Notes: a model not told the origin generated them from the letters alone. A stretch of DNA of 46,208 bases from CAZHRC01 sp964533865 (GCA_964533865.1 CAZHRC010000017.1:1-46208); one strand, 5' to 3'. Positions 33,905-44,500 are shown, counted from the first letter of the stretch. A program made the numbers and translations.

Positions 33905-35761
33905 ATGAAGAGGATGAAAAAATGGGCGATGGTGTGCGTTATGCTCATCGCTTTAGGCGTGTCAGCAGTTAGTGCGGCAGGGCTTACAACAGAACCGGAA
34001 AAGACGAAAGTGGTCGTCACGAAACTGGCCATGGAGAGCTTAGTGGGTTTCCCTAAAGGAGAGGGAAAAGATGAGTACGATGGAACAGCCATAGCGGATA
34101 TGCAGGCTTATTTTGGAACGCATACGACCTTAAAAGGGGTTGCTTTTAAGGTGACGCGAACAGACGTCACACCAAACGAAGTCGTTAAAAATGGCGAGTC
34201 GGATTTTTGGATCACCGGAGAGGGTGGCGTGATCAATGTGGAATTGCCGAAGGGAACTTATTTATTCGAAGAGATAAAAGAAGCTTCCACGTATATAGGC
34301 GATAATGGCGAGATTTTAACTGACGCAGCTGCGGTGCCTTTTACTTTAACCTTGCCTATGATCATGGAAGATGGCACTTACTTCGATAATGCAGACAATC
34401 CCCTTTACGTCTATCCCAAAAATACCCTTGAAGCGCCCACAGTGACTAAAGAAAAGGCGAATGAAAGTACGAAAGACACACAAGTGGGCGACGTGGTTCC
34501 CTATGTGGTGACGACGACCGTTCCAGCAGAGTCCAACTACAAAAAAGTTGCTTGGAGCGATAGGATGTCCATCGGGTTGAAAATGAACAACGATGTGACG
34601 TTGAAGACAACACCGGATCTGAATCTGACATTAGACGTCGACTACACCCTGACCTATGGAGATAATGGATTTGTGTTGAATTTGACTGAAGCTGGTCTCA
34701 AGAAATTAAAAGAGAAGTCGGTGAGCACAACAGATCCTGCCTATACAGGTGTCGAAACGGTGTTTGTACTCGAATACTCGGCTACAGTGACAAAAGAAGC
34801 CATAGCGGACCATCCCCTACAAAATACAGTCTCTTTCCACTACGGAAACAAAGAAGGCTATAGTGTTGAGCCGGGAGACAACAATCCACCGCCAGTAACC
34901 CCGACAGAAGGAAACATTCCATTTAATAAAACATGGGCCACAGGAGGTGGGAATCCACCAGATGGGGCAAGTGTCGTATTTCAGCTCTACGTTTACAACA
35001 GAGACACTAATCTCTTTGAAGAAGTGACAGGCAAGGCGATTACAGTTGATGCCAACACAGGTTGGGCCGGAGAGTTTACGGGGTTAGACAATGAAAAGAC
35101 CTATAAGGTCGTAGAAAAAGCGTTCAATCATTTCGTGCCAAACTACACGTTAAACGCTGATGGTTCGGTAACCATAAAGAATAAACCCAACGATAACCCA
35201 CCGCCAAATACACCTCCAGAAGTCATCGTCGTCACTGGAGGCAAGCAGTTTATAAAGACTGGCGAGGATGATGCGAGATTGATCGGTGCCAAGTTTATTC
35301 TATCGGATAAAATTAGCGAGGGTCCAATAAAATATCTCGTGAAAGATCAAACGACAGGTGCCGTATCATGGACCGAAACCAAAGAAGAGGCTACCATCTT
35401 TACTTCTGATGAGAAAGGTTGGTTTGACATGGTAGGTCTGGAGTATACGGTGACGAAGGATGCAGATGGCGTTGATGTCATACATAAGTATCAACTTATT
35501 GAAACGGAAGCGCCAAAAGGTTATGCGAAATTGACAACGCCTATCGACGTGGTCATCGATGCTGGTAGCTATACGAATGGAACGATTGGGTTGGATCCGG
35601 ATAAGGCAGATCCAGCGCTAGTAGCACAAGAAATCAAAAATAAAAAAGTGGTTATCCCTCAAACAGGCGGTATCGGCACGGCGATCTTTATCGCAGCAGG
35701 CATGGCGATTATGGGAGTGGCAGCTTTTGGGATGAATCGAAGCTCAGAGGAAAAAGAGTGA
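33905..35761 (+). CDS. Major pilin, FimA/SpaA type
   Basis: The product is 618 residues. A signal peptide ends near VSAVSAAG. The first mature domain is of the SpaH/FimA type and ends in the pilin motif VYPKN near residue 162, whose Lys joins the Thr of the next subunit. Middle domains of Cna-B type follow (FNKTWATGGG), then a last domain with the E-box YQLIETEAPKGYAKL. The sorting signal is IPQTGG with a helix and SSEEKE tail. Pilin motif, E-box and sorting signal together mark it as the polymerising shaft subunit. The pilus-specific sortase that would join it is not encoded nearby. Confidence 0.9.
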   Translation: MKRMKKWAMVCVMLIALGVSAVSAAGLTTEPEKTKVVVTKLAMESLVGFPKGEGKDEYDGTAIADMQAYFGTHTTLKGVAFKVTRTDVTPNEVVKNGESDFWITGEGGVINVELPKGTYLFEEIKEASTYIGDNGEILTDAAAVPFTLTLPMIMEDGTYFDNADNPLYVYPKNTLEAPTVTKEKANESTKDTQVGDVVPYVVTTTVPAESNYKKVAWSDRMSIGLKMNNDVTLKTTPDLNLTLDVDYTLTYGDNGFVLNLTEAGLKKLKEKSVSTTDPAYTGVETVFVLEYSATVTKEAIADHPLQNTVSFHYGNKEGYSVEPGDNNPPPVTPTEGNIPFNKTWATGGGNPPDGASVVFQLYVYNRDTNLFEEVTGKAITVDANTGWAGEFTGLDNEKTYKVVEKAFNHFVPNYTLNADGSVTIKNKPNDNPPPNTPPEVIVVTGGKQFIKTGEDDARLIGAKFILSDKISEGPIKYLVKDQTTGAVSWTETKEEATIFTSDEKGWFDMVGLEYTVTKDADGVDVIHKYQLIETEAPKGYAKLTTPIDVVIDAGSYTNGTIGLDPDKADPALVAQEIKNKKVVIPQTGGIGTAIFIAAGMAIMGVAAFGMNRSSEEKE

Positions 35762-35826
35762 TCGAGTAGAAGAGACTTCTTTTTTAGAACGTTCAGAGTG
35801 ACATAGTGGTAGAAGGGAGGTCACTA

Positions 35827-36834
35827 TTGAGAAGGCGATGGTTATGGAGTGGGATATTAGGGGCAATGATTGCCCTAGGCCTTATGATGTGCTCTCAAAA
35901 CGCGTTTGCCGAGGGGGCTAATCGTATGACGATTGTCATCGATCCAAAGCGCCTCCAAAGTGAGTGGAGAGAGGATCTCTCTAAAGTGACCTATTACCTT
36001 TGGAAAGTAGAGGATAAAACGGGCGAGGATGCAATGGCATTACAAGCGAGGCTAGATAAAAAATCCCTAGAAGAGCTCAATCGGATTTATGAGGGGCTTG
36101 TGCCGGTGGCTAAAACGATCAGCGCCGAGGAAAAGGAACACGTCATTGAAGGTCTGGCAGACGGGCTCTACTACGTCAGAGGGATCATCGAAGGAGGAGA
36201 AAAGGAGATTGCGACGTTTTTAGTCGCATTTCCTTATCTTTCGATGGAAGGTGTATATAAAAAGGAAGTCGAAGTTTCGCCTAAACTCGGGATAGCGATT
36301 ACCATACCCACCCCAAAGAACCCCTCAGGAGGGGAAAAATTTATTAAGGTGGACAACGACACCCAGAAACCATTAGAGCACGCAGTGTTTAAAATTATGA
36401 CTCGAGTGGACGATCGAGAAGGGGAGCGTGGAGCAGTAGAATCTGCTCACTATTTGCCGGTGCATCAAAAAAGGAAGGAACTCCTATTGCGCTCAGGTAG
36501 CGATGGAAGATTTGAAGTCACAGACCTTCCCCACGGGACCTACTATCTCGTGGAAACCGTACCACCTGCGGGGTATTTGGCTCTAGAGGCGCCCTTTGCC
36601 TTTGTCGTCGACGGCACTTCATACGATGATGGCAAGGTGATTAAAATACTCAACAAGAAACATCCCGCACCTATTGGCAAGGATGTAGGGCGGTTCAACC
36701 CAAAGGTGACGATTCCCAAGACAGGAGATACCACCTTCATCGCTTCGATGATCGCTGGGGGATTGTGCATTCTAGGCGGGGCTTTCTTGATGAGGGTCGA
36801 AAACAGATCGGATGATGAGATGCGCGCTGACTGA
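35827..36834 (+). CDS. Minor/basal pilin
   Basis: The product is 335 residues from TTG 35827, seven bases after GGGAGG; GTG 35806 would place the ribosome site inside the gene. It has a signal peptide (RRRWLW, hydrophobic core, NAFAEG), a domain of about 130 residues with a DGLYYVRGI segment, and a SpaA-type domain with the E-box TYYLVETVPPAGYLALE. It ends with IPKTGD, a helix and a charged tail. There is no clear pilin motif. Size and position match minor pilins that act as the base linking the shaft to peptidoglycan. It is the last gene of the operon. Confidence 0.82.
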   Translation: MRRRWLWSGILGAMIALGLMMCSQNAFAEGANRMTIVIDPKRLQSEWREDLSKVTYYLWKVEDKTGEDAMALQARLDKKSLEELNRIYEGLVPVAKTISAEEKEHVIEGLADGLYYVRGIIEGGEKEIATFLVAFPYLSMEGVYKKEVEVSPKLGIAITIPTPKNPSGGEKFIKVDNDTQKPLEHAVFKIMTRVDDREGERGAVESAHYLPVHQKRKELLLRSGSDGRFEVTDLPHGTYYLVETVPPAGYLALEAPFAFVVDGTSYDDGKVIKILNKKHPAPIGKDVGRFNPKVTIPKTGDTTFIASMIAGGLCILGGAFLMRVENRSDDEMRAD

Positions 36835-36858
36835 GGGCGGGCTTGTGATAGATGTGAA

Positions 36859-36888
36859 AAGAGGCTGCTGGGTGACCAGTAGCCTCTT
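36859..36888. terminator. Bidirectional terminator between the pilus operon and murC
   Basis: AAGAGGCTGCTGG pairs with CCAGTAGCCTCTT around GTGA, between convergent genes. T residues follow on the plus side and A/T-rich sequence on the other. Confidence 0.7.
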
Positions 36889-36899
36889 GGTGTCTTTTA

Positions 36900-38294
36900 T
36901 TAAGCGTTGCCATCTTCGACGATCATATAAGCGAGCCGGTGAGGATCGCCGCAACCGGAGGTGATGATGATGTCGCCTTTTTCGGCGATACTGGTTAAGT
37001 ACTCTTTGGCTTCGGGGAAGTCGGGGAAGTACTTAGCGTCTACCCCATTGGCGACGAGTTTTTCGACTAAGTCTTTGGAGTGGATGGTGGGGTCGAACTT
37101 TTCCCGAGCGGCGAAAATATCAGTGACGATGACTTCGTCAGCATCGAAGAAGGCCTTGGAAAACCCGTCCATGAGGGTTTTTGTGCGCGAGTAGGTGTGA
37201 GGTTGAAAAGCGCAGATCAGACGCGCTTTTTTGAATTCGCTTAAAGCGCCCAAGGTGCCCACAAGCTCTACTGGGTGGTGGCCGTAGTCGGTCATGATGG
37301 TGGCGCCTTTTACGGTGCCGATGACTTCCATACGGCGATGTAAGCCTTTATAAGAGGCGAGGTTTGTGCGTATGGTCTCGATATCGACGCCGCTTTCGTA
37401 GCAGGCGATAATGGCTGCTGTGGCGTTGTAGAGGTTAAATCGGCCCATGACGTTGATTTGGAAGGTCTCTTTGTGACCATCGGGAAATCTTATGGAAAAC
37501 GAAGGATAGCCGATGTTGTTGAGCTGGATATCGCCGATCAAGTAATCCGCCTTTTCGTTCAGCATACCAAAGGTGATCCCTTTACCGCGAATGTGATCCA
37601 ATAGGGGCAAACAGTTTTCGTCGTCGATGTTGATGACCGCTTTGGAATTTTCGTCGAGGTTTTTGATGTAGCCGATGAAAGTATCGACGATATGATCCAG
37701 GTTTTTGTAGAAGTCCAAGTGGTCTTCGTCGATGTTGAGGATTATCGCTAACGAAGGATAGTAGTGCAAGATATTGGCTTTAAACTCACAGGCTTCGGTG
37801 ACGAGGTAGTCGCGTTCGCCGACGTAGACGTTGCCGCCGATTTCGTCGAGGGATCCGCCGAGCAAGATGGTGGGATCGTGTGGCGAGTGGACGAGGATTT
37901 GTGAGATCATGCTGGTGGTGGTGCTTTTACCGTGGGATCCCGATACGGCTATGGAGTGGACGAAGTTGCGCATGAGGGCGCCGAGAAACACCCCTCTGGT
38001 GACCACCGGTACGCCGGTGTTCTTTGCTGCGATGAGTTCTTCGTTATCCGGTGCGATGGCGTCGGTATAGACGACGAGGTCTGGGTTGTTAATATTCGAT
38101 GCGCGTTGCCCTTCGTAAAAAGTGCCGCCTTGTTCAACGATTTTGTCTGTGATATCGGATGGGCTTCGATCTGAGCCGGAGATGTGAAATCCGTGATTGA
38201 GTAGTAGCAAGGCAATACCGCTCATACTGACGCCGCCCATGCCGATAAAGTGGACGGATTTGACACTGTGATCATCCAAATTAAATGTAAACAT
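36900..38294 (-). CDS. murC: UDP-N-acetylmuramate--L-alanine ligase MurC
   Basis: The product is 464 residues, normal for MurC. It has the N-terminal GMGGVSMSG dinucleotide-like loop that binds UDP-MurNAc, the ATP-binding GSHGKSTTTS, the conserved EACEFKANIL, and the late HRMEVIGTVKG...DYGHHP and FQPHTYSRT. It adds L-Ala to UDP-MurNAc in the cytoplasm, the first peptide step of peptidoglycan synthesis. AGGGGGA precedes the ATG. It is alone on the minus strand; glmU, which makes the precursor UDP-GlcNAc, is divergently transcribed next to it. Confidence 0.95.
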   Translation of the reverse strand: MFTFNLDDHSVKSVHFIGMGGVSMSGIALLLLNHGFHISGSDRSPSDITDKIVEQGGTFYEGQRASNINNPDLVVYTDAIAPDNEELIAAKNTGVPVVTRGVFLGALMRNFVHSIAVSGSHGKSTTTSMISQILVHSPHDPTILLGGSLDEIGGNVYVGERDYLVTEACEFKANILHYYPSLAIILNIDEDHLDFYKNLDHIVDTFIGYIKNLDENSKAVINIDDENCLPLLDHIRGKGITFGMLNEKADYLIGDIQLNNIGYPSFSIRFPDGHKETFQINVMGRFNLYNATAAIIACYESGVDIETIRTNLASYKGLHRRMEVIGTVKGATIMTDYGHHPVELVGTLGALSEFKKARLICAFQPHTYSRTKTLMDGFSKAFFDADEVIVTDIFAAREKFDPTIHSKDLVEKLVANGVDAKYFPDFPEAKEYLTSIAEKGDIIITSGCGDPHRLAYMIVEDGNA

Positions 38295-38322
38295 GATGGT
38301 CCCCCTATAGTATTCTAGGCCT

Positions 38323-38350
38323 ATTATAACACAAATAACACGAAATCAAC
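38323..38350 (-). promoter_or_regulatory. Promoter candidate for murC
   Basis: On the minus strand TATAAT (38328-38323) is preceded after 16 bases by GTTGAT. The distance to the start codon is about 30 bases. Confidence 0.45.
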
Positions 38351-38510
38351 GGCGTTTGGCGGATTATTGTGAATGAGAAAAATAGAATGGGTTTTGCTAT
38401 TTCATCGGAGGGTGGGATTTGATATACTGGTTGAGGAAAGAAGTTTTTCGGTCTTTTTTTGAAGGCGCAGGGAAATGAGAGTTTTGAGGGAGGATTGATT
38501 CCCATCAGGG

Positions 38511-38516
38511 TATAAT
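38511..38516 (+). promoter_or_regulatory. -10 box candidate for the glmU operon
   Basis: TATAAT lies about 30 bases before the glmU start. I do not see a good -35 box at the proper distance (TTGATT at 38495 is too close). Confidence 0.4.
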
Positions 38517-38547
38517 GATGGTGAACAATGATGGAAGGGGTGTATCC

Positions 38548-39945
38548 ATGTATAAGGCAATCGTATTGGCGGCAGGCGAGGGGACGAGGATGAAGTCTGC
38601 TACGTCAAAGGTGTTGCATACCCTTGTGGGTAAAACAATGCTACAATACGTATTGGAGAGCGCGCGGTGTGCGGTTTCCGATATTACGGTGATTTGTGGG
38701 CAAAACGAAGCATCTGTTCGAGCGCGGTATGGCGACTCGGTTGAGATTCGACGTCAACCCATAGGCGAAGGCCATCCTTACGGGACGGGTTTTGCTGTGT
38801 TGTGTGGTATGGATCGTGTAAAAGACGACGATCAAGTATTGGTTTTAACTGGAGATACGCCTTTAATTAAAGGGGAAACGCTCCGCGAGTTCATGGAAGA
38901 CCACGTGGAATCGGAAAATGTGGCGACGGTCCTAACGGCGACCATAGACGATCCCACAGGCTATGGGCGCATCGTTCGCGAAGGGGATCAGTTAAGAGCC
39001 ATCGTCGAAGAAAAGGACTGCACCGATGAAGAGCGCTTGATCCATGAATTTAACTCAGGGATGTTTGTGTTTCAAGGGTGGGCTTTAAAAAAAGCCCTCG
39101 AGCAATTGGATACCGACAACGCTCAAGGAGAGCTTTACTTAACCGATGCGATAAAGATCTTGGCGGCGGATGGTCATCGCGTCAGCGCTCATCTGTTATC
39201 CGATGTGGAAGAGGTCTACGGAATCAATTCCAAGGTTCAGCTAGCAGAAGCGGAGCGCGTATTGCGCCGTCGCATCAACGAATCCTATATGATGCAAGGC
39301 GCCATCATGGATTATCCTGACACGGTCACCATCGAAGACACGGTGACCATCGGCAGGGATACGCGAATCGGTGCCAATGTTCGCTTGTTAGGCAATACCA
39401 TCATTGGTGAAGAGGCGGTCATCGGCATGAACACGGTGATCGTGGATTCGACGATTGGCGATCGGGTCTGTATTGAGCAGTCGGTAATCGAAAAGAGTCG
39501 CGTTGAAGAGGATGTCACCATCGGGCCTTTTGCACACTTGCGACCAAATGCGCACTTGGGCAAAGGGGTTCACATCGGAAACTTTGTAGAAGTGAAAAAC
39601 GCCACACTTGGCGCGGGCACCAAAGCTGGCCATTTGGCCTATATTGGCGATGCGGACTTGGGCGGTGAGATCAACGTGGGATGCGGTGTGATTTTTGTCA
39701 ACTACGACGGGAAGCGCAAACATCGCACCACAGTTGAAGATGGTGCTTTCATCGGGTCAAATGCAAACCTCGTCGCCCCGGTGCACGTTGAATCGAGAGG
39801 ATTTATCGCGGCGGGATCGACGGTCACAAAAGACGTCAAATCCGGCGCGCTCATGATCGAGAGAAGCGATCAAGTACAAATCGAGGGTTGGGTGAAGCGA
39901 AAGCTTCAATGTGAGAACACTGGGGAAAAACAAACCAAAAAATAG
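38548..39945 (+). CDS. glmU: Bifunctional UDP-GlcNAc pyrophosphorylase/glucosamine-1-P acetyltransferase GlmU
   Basis: The product is 465 residues from ATG 38548, seven bases after GGAAGGGG; an ATG at 38515 overlaps the -10 box. The N-terminal uridyltransferase has LAAGEGTRMKSATSKVLH and VLTGDTPLI. The C-terminal half is a left-handed beta-helix of hexapeptide repeats with IGPFAHLRPNAHLGKG, HIGNFVEVKN and VNYDGKRKHRT, which include acetyltransferase active-site residues. It makes UDP-GlcNAc for wall synthesis. It leads the glmU-prs-pth-mfd block, a common arrangement in Firmicutes, but spoVG is not in front. Confidence 0.95.
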   Translation: MYKAIVLAAGEGTRMKSATSKVLHTLVGKTMLQYVLESARCAVSDITVICGQNEASVRARYGDSVEIRRQPIGEGHPYGTGFAVLCGMDRVKDDDQVLVLTGDTPLIKGETLREFMEDHVESENVATVLTATIDDPTGYGRIVREGDQLRAIVEEKDCTDEERLIHEFNSGMFVFQGWALKKALEQLDTDNAQGELYLTDAIKILAADGHRVSAHLLSDVEEVYGINSKVQLAEAERVLRRRINESYMMQGAIMDYPDTVTIEDTVTIGRDTRIGANVRLLGNTIIGEEAVIGMNTVIVDSTIGDRVCIEQSVIEKSRVEEDVTIGPFAHLRPNAHLGKGVHIGNFVEVKNATLGAGTKAGHLAYIGDADLGGEINVGCGVIFVNYDGKRKHRTTVEDGAFIGSNANLVAPVHVESRGFIAAGSTVTKDVKSGALMIERSDQVQIEGWVKRKLQCENTGEKQTKK

Positions 39946-39954
39946 GAGGCAGTG

Positions 39955-40899
39955 ATGTTTCAAGGGGAAATGAAGGTTTTTTCGGGTAACGCAAACAGAC
40001 CGTTAGCAGAAGGCGTCTGTAAAGAGTTGGGAATCGAGTTGGGGAAACTCGACGTTGCCAATTTTAAAGACGGCGAAATCACGGTAACGGTACAAGAGAC
40101 AGTCCGCGGGTACGATGTGTATTTGATCCAACCCACATCGAATCCAGTCAATGACAATTTGATGGAATGTCTCATTCTCGTCGACGCCTTTAAAAGGGCA
40201 TCGGTCGGAAAGATCAATGTGGTATTGCCTTATTACGGTTACGCGCGTCAAGACAGAAAGACAAGAGGCCGTGAGCCGATCACCGCGAAGCTTGTCGCAG
40301 ATTTGATCACTGCAGCAGGCGCCACACGCGTCATCACCATGGACCTTCACGCTGGACAAATCCAAGGCTACTTCGATATTCCAGTAGACCATTTTAGTGC
40401 AGCCAACATACTCGCCGATTACTTTGAAGAGTTTATCGATGACGATTACGTCGTCGTATCACCGGACTTGGGTGGCGTCACGCGTGCGCGCAACTTCGCC
40501 AACCTTCTCCAACTGCCCATTGCCATTATCGAAAAACGTCGCCCTGCCCCAAATGTGTCCGAAGTGATGAACATTATCGGCGACATCAACGGGCGCAATG
40601 TGATCATCATCGACGATATTATCGATACGGCTGGGACGATTACCAATGCGGCAAATACCCTTCGTGAAAAGGGCGCTAAAAAAGTGTACATCACAGCCAC
40701 TCACGGGGTGCTCTCAGGGGATGCTATTCGATTGATCGAGGAAAGTGTCGTCGAAAAATGCGTGATCACTGATACGATCCAATTGACCGAAGAAAAACAA
40801 TCCTCGAAAATCGATGTGGTTTCCGTGGCACCGCTGCTGGCAAGGGCGATTCGTCGCATCAACAACAACGAGTCCGTCAGTGCTCTGTTTGACGATTAA
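39955..40899 (+). CDS. prs: Ribose-phosphate pyrophosphokinase
   Basis: The product is 314 residues from ATG 39955, six bases after TAGGAGG; GTG 39952 is possible. It shows FSGNANRPLAEGV, the ATP loop region YGYARQDRKTRGREPI, DLHAGQIQGYFDIPVDH, SPDLGGVTRARNFA and the PRPP loop IIDDIIDTAGTI. It makes PRPP from ribose 5-phosphate and ATP, for nucleotides, His and Trp. Its stop codon overlaps the start of pth by one base. Confidence 0.95.
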   Translation: MFQGEMKVFSGNANRPLAEGVCKELGIELGKLDVANFKDGEITVTVQETVRGYDVYLIQPTSNPVNDNLMECLILVDAFKRASVGKINVVLPYYGYARQDRKTRGREPITAKLVADLITAAGATRVITMDLHAGQIQGYFDIPVDHFSAANILADYFEEFIDDDYVVVSPDLGGVTRARNFANLLQLPIAIIEKRRPAPNVSEVMNIIGDINGRNVIIIDDIIDTAGTITNAANTLREKGAKKVYITATHGVLSGDAIRLIEESVVEKCVITDTIQLTEEKQSSKIDVVSVAPLLARAIRRINNNESVSALFDD

Positions 40900-41458
40900 T
40901 GAAGATCGTAGCAGGTTTAGGCAATCCCGGCTCAAAGTACGAGAAAACCCGACACAACGTCGGGTTTCTCGTCATTGATCGATTAGCGGAGCGCCACGGT
41001 ATTAGCGTATCACGATTGAAGTGGAAGGCGCTTGTTGGAGAAGGGCGGATCGGTTCCGAAAAGGTGGTGTTGGTTAAACCCCAAACCTTTATGAACAACA
41101 GTGGAGAGTCGTTGGTTCAAATCATGCAGTTTTATCGTCCGGAGATCGACGATCTGATCCTCGTCGTCGACGATATCGATATCGAATTCGGCACGGTGAG
41201 GGTGCGGCCCAAAGGCTCGGCTGGTAGCCATAACGGTTTGAAATCCATCGTTCGCCTGTTGGGTGAGGACGGATTTCCGAGGGTGAAAATCGCAGTTGGC
41301 AAAAAGCCGACCTAGCTGACTTTGTTCTAAGCGGGTTTACCACAGAAGAGAAAAAGGTAATAGAAAAGGAGCTGGATTGGGCGACTGAGGCGGTGGAGTG
41401 CATCGTCAACGGCGATCTTGATCTCGCAATGAATGAATACAATGCAAAAAGGATTTAA
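40899..41458 (+). pseudogene. pth: Peptidyl-tRNA hydrolase, frameshifted near the 3' end
   Basis: From ATG 40899 the frame gives 138 residues with Pth landmarks: GLGNPGSKYEKTRHNVGF with catalytic H19, KPQTFMNNSG, VDDIDIEFG and GSAGSHNGLKSI. After VKIAVGKKP it stops. Moving to the -1 frame at the A-tract 41301-41305 continues with ADLADFVLSGFTTEEKK and ends at 41458, a total of 186 residues, the normal length, with the conserved DLADFVL segment restored. Pth frees tRNA from stalled peptidyl-tRNA and is essential in bacteria, so a real loss is unlikely. One missing A in the sequence, or slippage at C_AAA_AAG, explains it. Confidence 0.85.
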
Positions 41459-41480
41459 TGACAATCATACTGTTCACAAA

Positions 41481-41500
41481 CCCCAATCGATGGATTGGGG
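41481..41500 (+). promoter_or_regulatory. Hairpin between pth and mfd
   Basis: CCCCAATC pairs perfectly with GATTGGGG around GATG. No T-run follows; it may be a processing or attenuation site. Confidence 0.5.
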
Positions 41501-41530
41501 CATTTGACATGATCGGAAAGGAGGTGTGAG

Positions 41531-44500
41531 ATGAATTTTTTGGTTGATGGATTATTAAAAGACCCGGTGTACGACGAGTTGATCGAAGGGCTGAAAAGAA
41601 AGGATTCCCCGATTTATTTACATGGGCTCATCCGAGAAAGTGCGCCGCTATTTGCCTATGGCTTAGGGGAACAACTGAAAAAAACCGTGTTGATTCTATC
41701 GGACAACGAGCTGAGAGCAAAAGCGATTGCCGACGGGATAAGAGGAGTGGCGCCAGATATCGTCGAGTTCTTTCCGGCGGCGGAGGTGACCTTTCACAAT
41801 ATCAGCGCCATAGAGGATAATCGTGCATTGGATCGTTTGAGGGTGATGATGCGATTGATCAAAGGCGAAAGACTGATCATCTCCACCACGGCCCAAGCCC
41901 TGCAAAAGCGTCTGACTACACCAAAGACCTTTCAGTCCAGGCAAATCGATATTACCTTAGAAGACGACATCGACATGGACAAACTTTCAGAAGGCTTGGT
42001 GGCGCTGAGCTATGAGAAAGTATCCATGGTTGAAAACCGTGGACAATTCGCGGTGCGAGGCGGGATTGTGGACATCTTCCCTTCCACAGAAGAGCACCCC
42101 TACCGTATGGAGCTCTTCGACACAGAAGTCGATTCCATACGCCGCTTCGACATACAAACCCAGCGCTCCATCGAAACAGTAGACGGGTTTTCCGTGTATC
42201 CTGCAGTCGAGATGACCTTGAGTCACAAGGAGCGGATGGAGGTCGTTCATCGCATGCGCGGGGAACTCGAGCGGTTAGACGATCGCAGGCCCTACGGTGT
42301 GGATGTGGATCGGGCACTCGAAAAGTTTGGCGATTTAATCGGCTACTTGGAGTCGGGGTTGGCCGTATCCAACCGAGATTTGGTCAGCCCTTACTTGACC
42401 AAAAGAGGATACGCCAGCTTATTGGACTACTTACCAGGGGATGTGGTGCTGTATCTCGAGGATTTGACGCGGGTTTACGATGCTCAAAGCCTTTACGCCA
42501 CCAGCTTTGAAGAAGACGTTGCCCTTCAAATCGAGCGAGGGGAAGCCCTTCGCACCCACGAAGAGATATTATTGCCCTTTGTGGAGTTACTCAATCGGCT
42601 AAAGGCTTTTAATCTCGTCAATGTGACCCAGCTGATGAAGCGAACCCGACTGCTCAACCCGGCAAAAATCCTTCAAATCAAAAGCGTAGAAGCTTTAAAT
42701 TTCAATCGAAATATGCCTAATTTCTTTGCCTATATGAAGGATGCGGTCTACGAAGGGTCCAAGGTTGTCCTTATGCTGGATAGCCGCGAAAAAGCTGAGC
42801 ACATGGTGGAGTCGTTGAAGGAAATGGGGGTAGGCGCTTCTTATAGTGAAGACCTCAATCGAGAAGTGCTATCGGGTCAAGTGGTCGTCACCGGACACAC
42901 CCTGCCCAAAGGCTTTGTTTACCCTAAAATAAAATATATCCTCTTCACCCACCATGAGCTATACGGCGAAGAGCGAAAGACGACAGTAACCAAGCGCAAA
43001 CGCAAACGCAGCGCGAGAGACATTATCAATTATTCGGATCTTGTCGAAGGGGATTTTGTCGTCCACGACAACCACGGCGTCGGACAATACAAAGGCATCG
43101 ACCAAATTGAAGTCTCTGGCATCAAAAAAGACTACCTGGTCATCGCCTATCGCGGTAACGATAAACTTTATATCCCGACAGATCAGATGAATATGATCCA
43201 GAAATTCGTCGGTGGGGAAGCTCGCGCGCCGAAGATTTCAAAACTTGGCGGCACCGACTGGATCAAAGCGAAGTCAAAGGCGAAAAAAGCCGTCGAGGAG
43301 ATAGCCGAGGATCTCGTGCTCTTATACGCCAAACGGGCCAAGGAAAAAGGTTACGCCTTTAGCGCCGACACCATGTGGCAGCGAGAGTTTGAAGACGCCT
43401 TTATCTACGAAGAAACCTACGCTCAGCTGCGCAGTATCGCGGAGATCAAAGAGGATATGGAAAGCGAAAAACCGATGGATCGCTTGCTTTGTGGCGACGT
43501 GGGTTACGGAAAAACCGAAGTGGCGATACGAGCGGCGTTTAAAGCGGTGATGGATGGCAAACAGGTGGCTTTTTTAGTGCCCACCACTATTCTCGCTCAG
43601 CAACACTACAACACCATTAAAGATCGTCTGGGCAACTTTCCTGTAAAAGTGGAGATGATTTCTAGGTTCCGAACGGCGGCGCAGCAGCGCCACATTCTCA
43701 AAGACGTCCACAAAGGTTTTGTCGACGTGTTGGTGGGGACCCATCGGTTGTTGTCCAAGGACTTGAAATTCAAAGACTTGGGGCTTTTAATCGTCGATGA
43801 AGAACAGCGCTTTGGCGTGCGTCACAAAGAGCGTCTAAAAGAGCTTAGAGAAAACCTCGATGTGCTCACCCTATCGGCGACACCGATTCCAAGAACCCTT
43901 CAAATGGGTCTTGTAGGTATTCGAGATATGAGCGTACTCGACGAACCGCCAGAAGAGCGATCGCCAATCTCCACCTTCGTTATGGAATTTGACGCGACCA
44001 TCCTTCGAGAGGCGATTATTCGAGAGCTCTCTCGCGGCGGTCAAGTGTATTTTGTCTACAACCGAGTTCAGGATATGGAGCGCATGGCAGAGCGGCTCTC
44101 CCAGTTGGTACCTGAGGCGCGGATTATCACAGGGCACGGACAAATGCCGGAAACCCAGTTGGAAGATGTGATGATTGCCTTTAATGCAGGGGAATACGAC
44201 TTGCTTTTGTGTACAACCATCATCGAAACCGGTATGGACATACAAAATGTCAACACAATGATTGTGTATGATGCTGATAAGATGGGTTTGTCACAATTGT
44301 ACCAATTAAAGGGGCGCATCGGCAGATCTGATCGATCTTCCTTTGCTTACTTTACCTATCAGAAAGACAAAGTCCTTCAAGAGGTAGCGGAAAAACGACT
44401 TATGGCCATCCGTGATTTCACCGAGTTTGGTTCAGGATTTAAAATCGCCATGCGGGATTTGGAGCTTAGAGGTGCAGGTAATCTCCTAGGCGAAAGCCAA

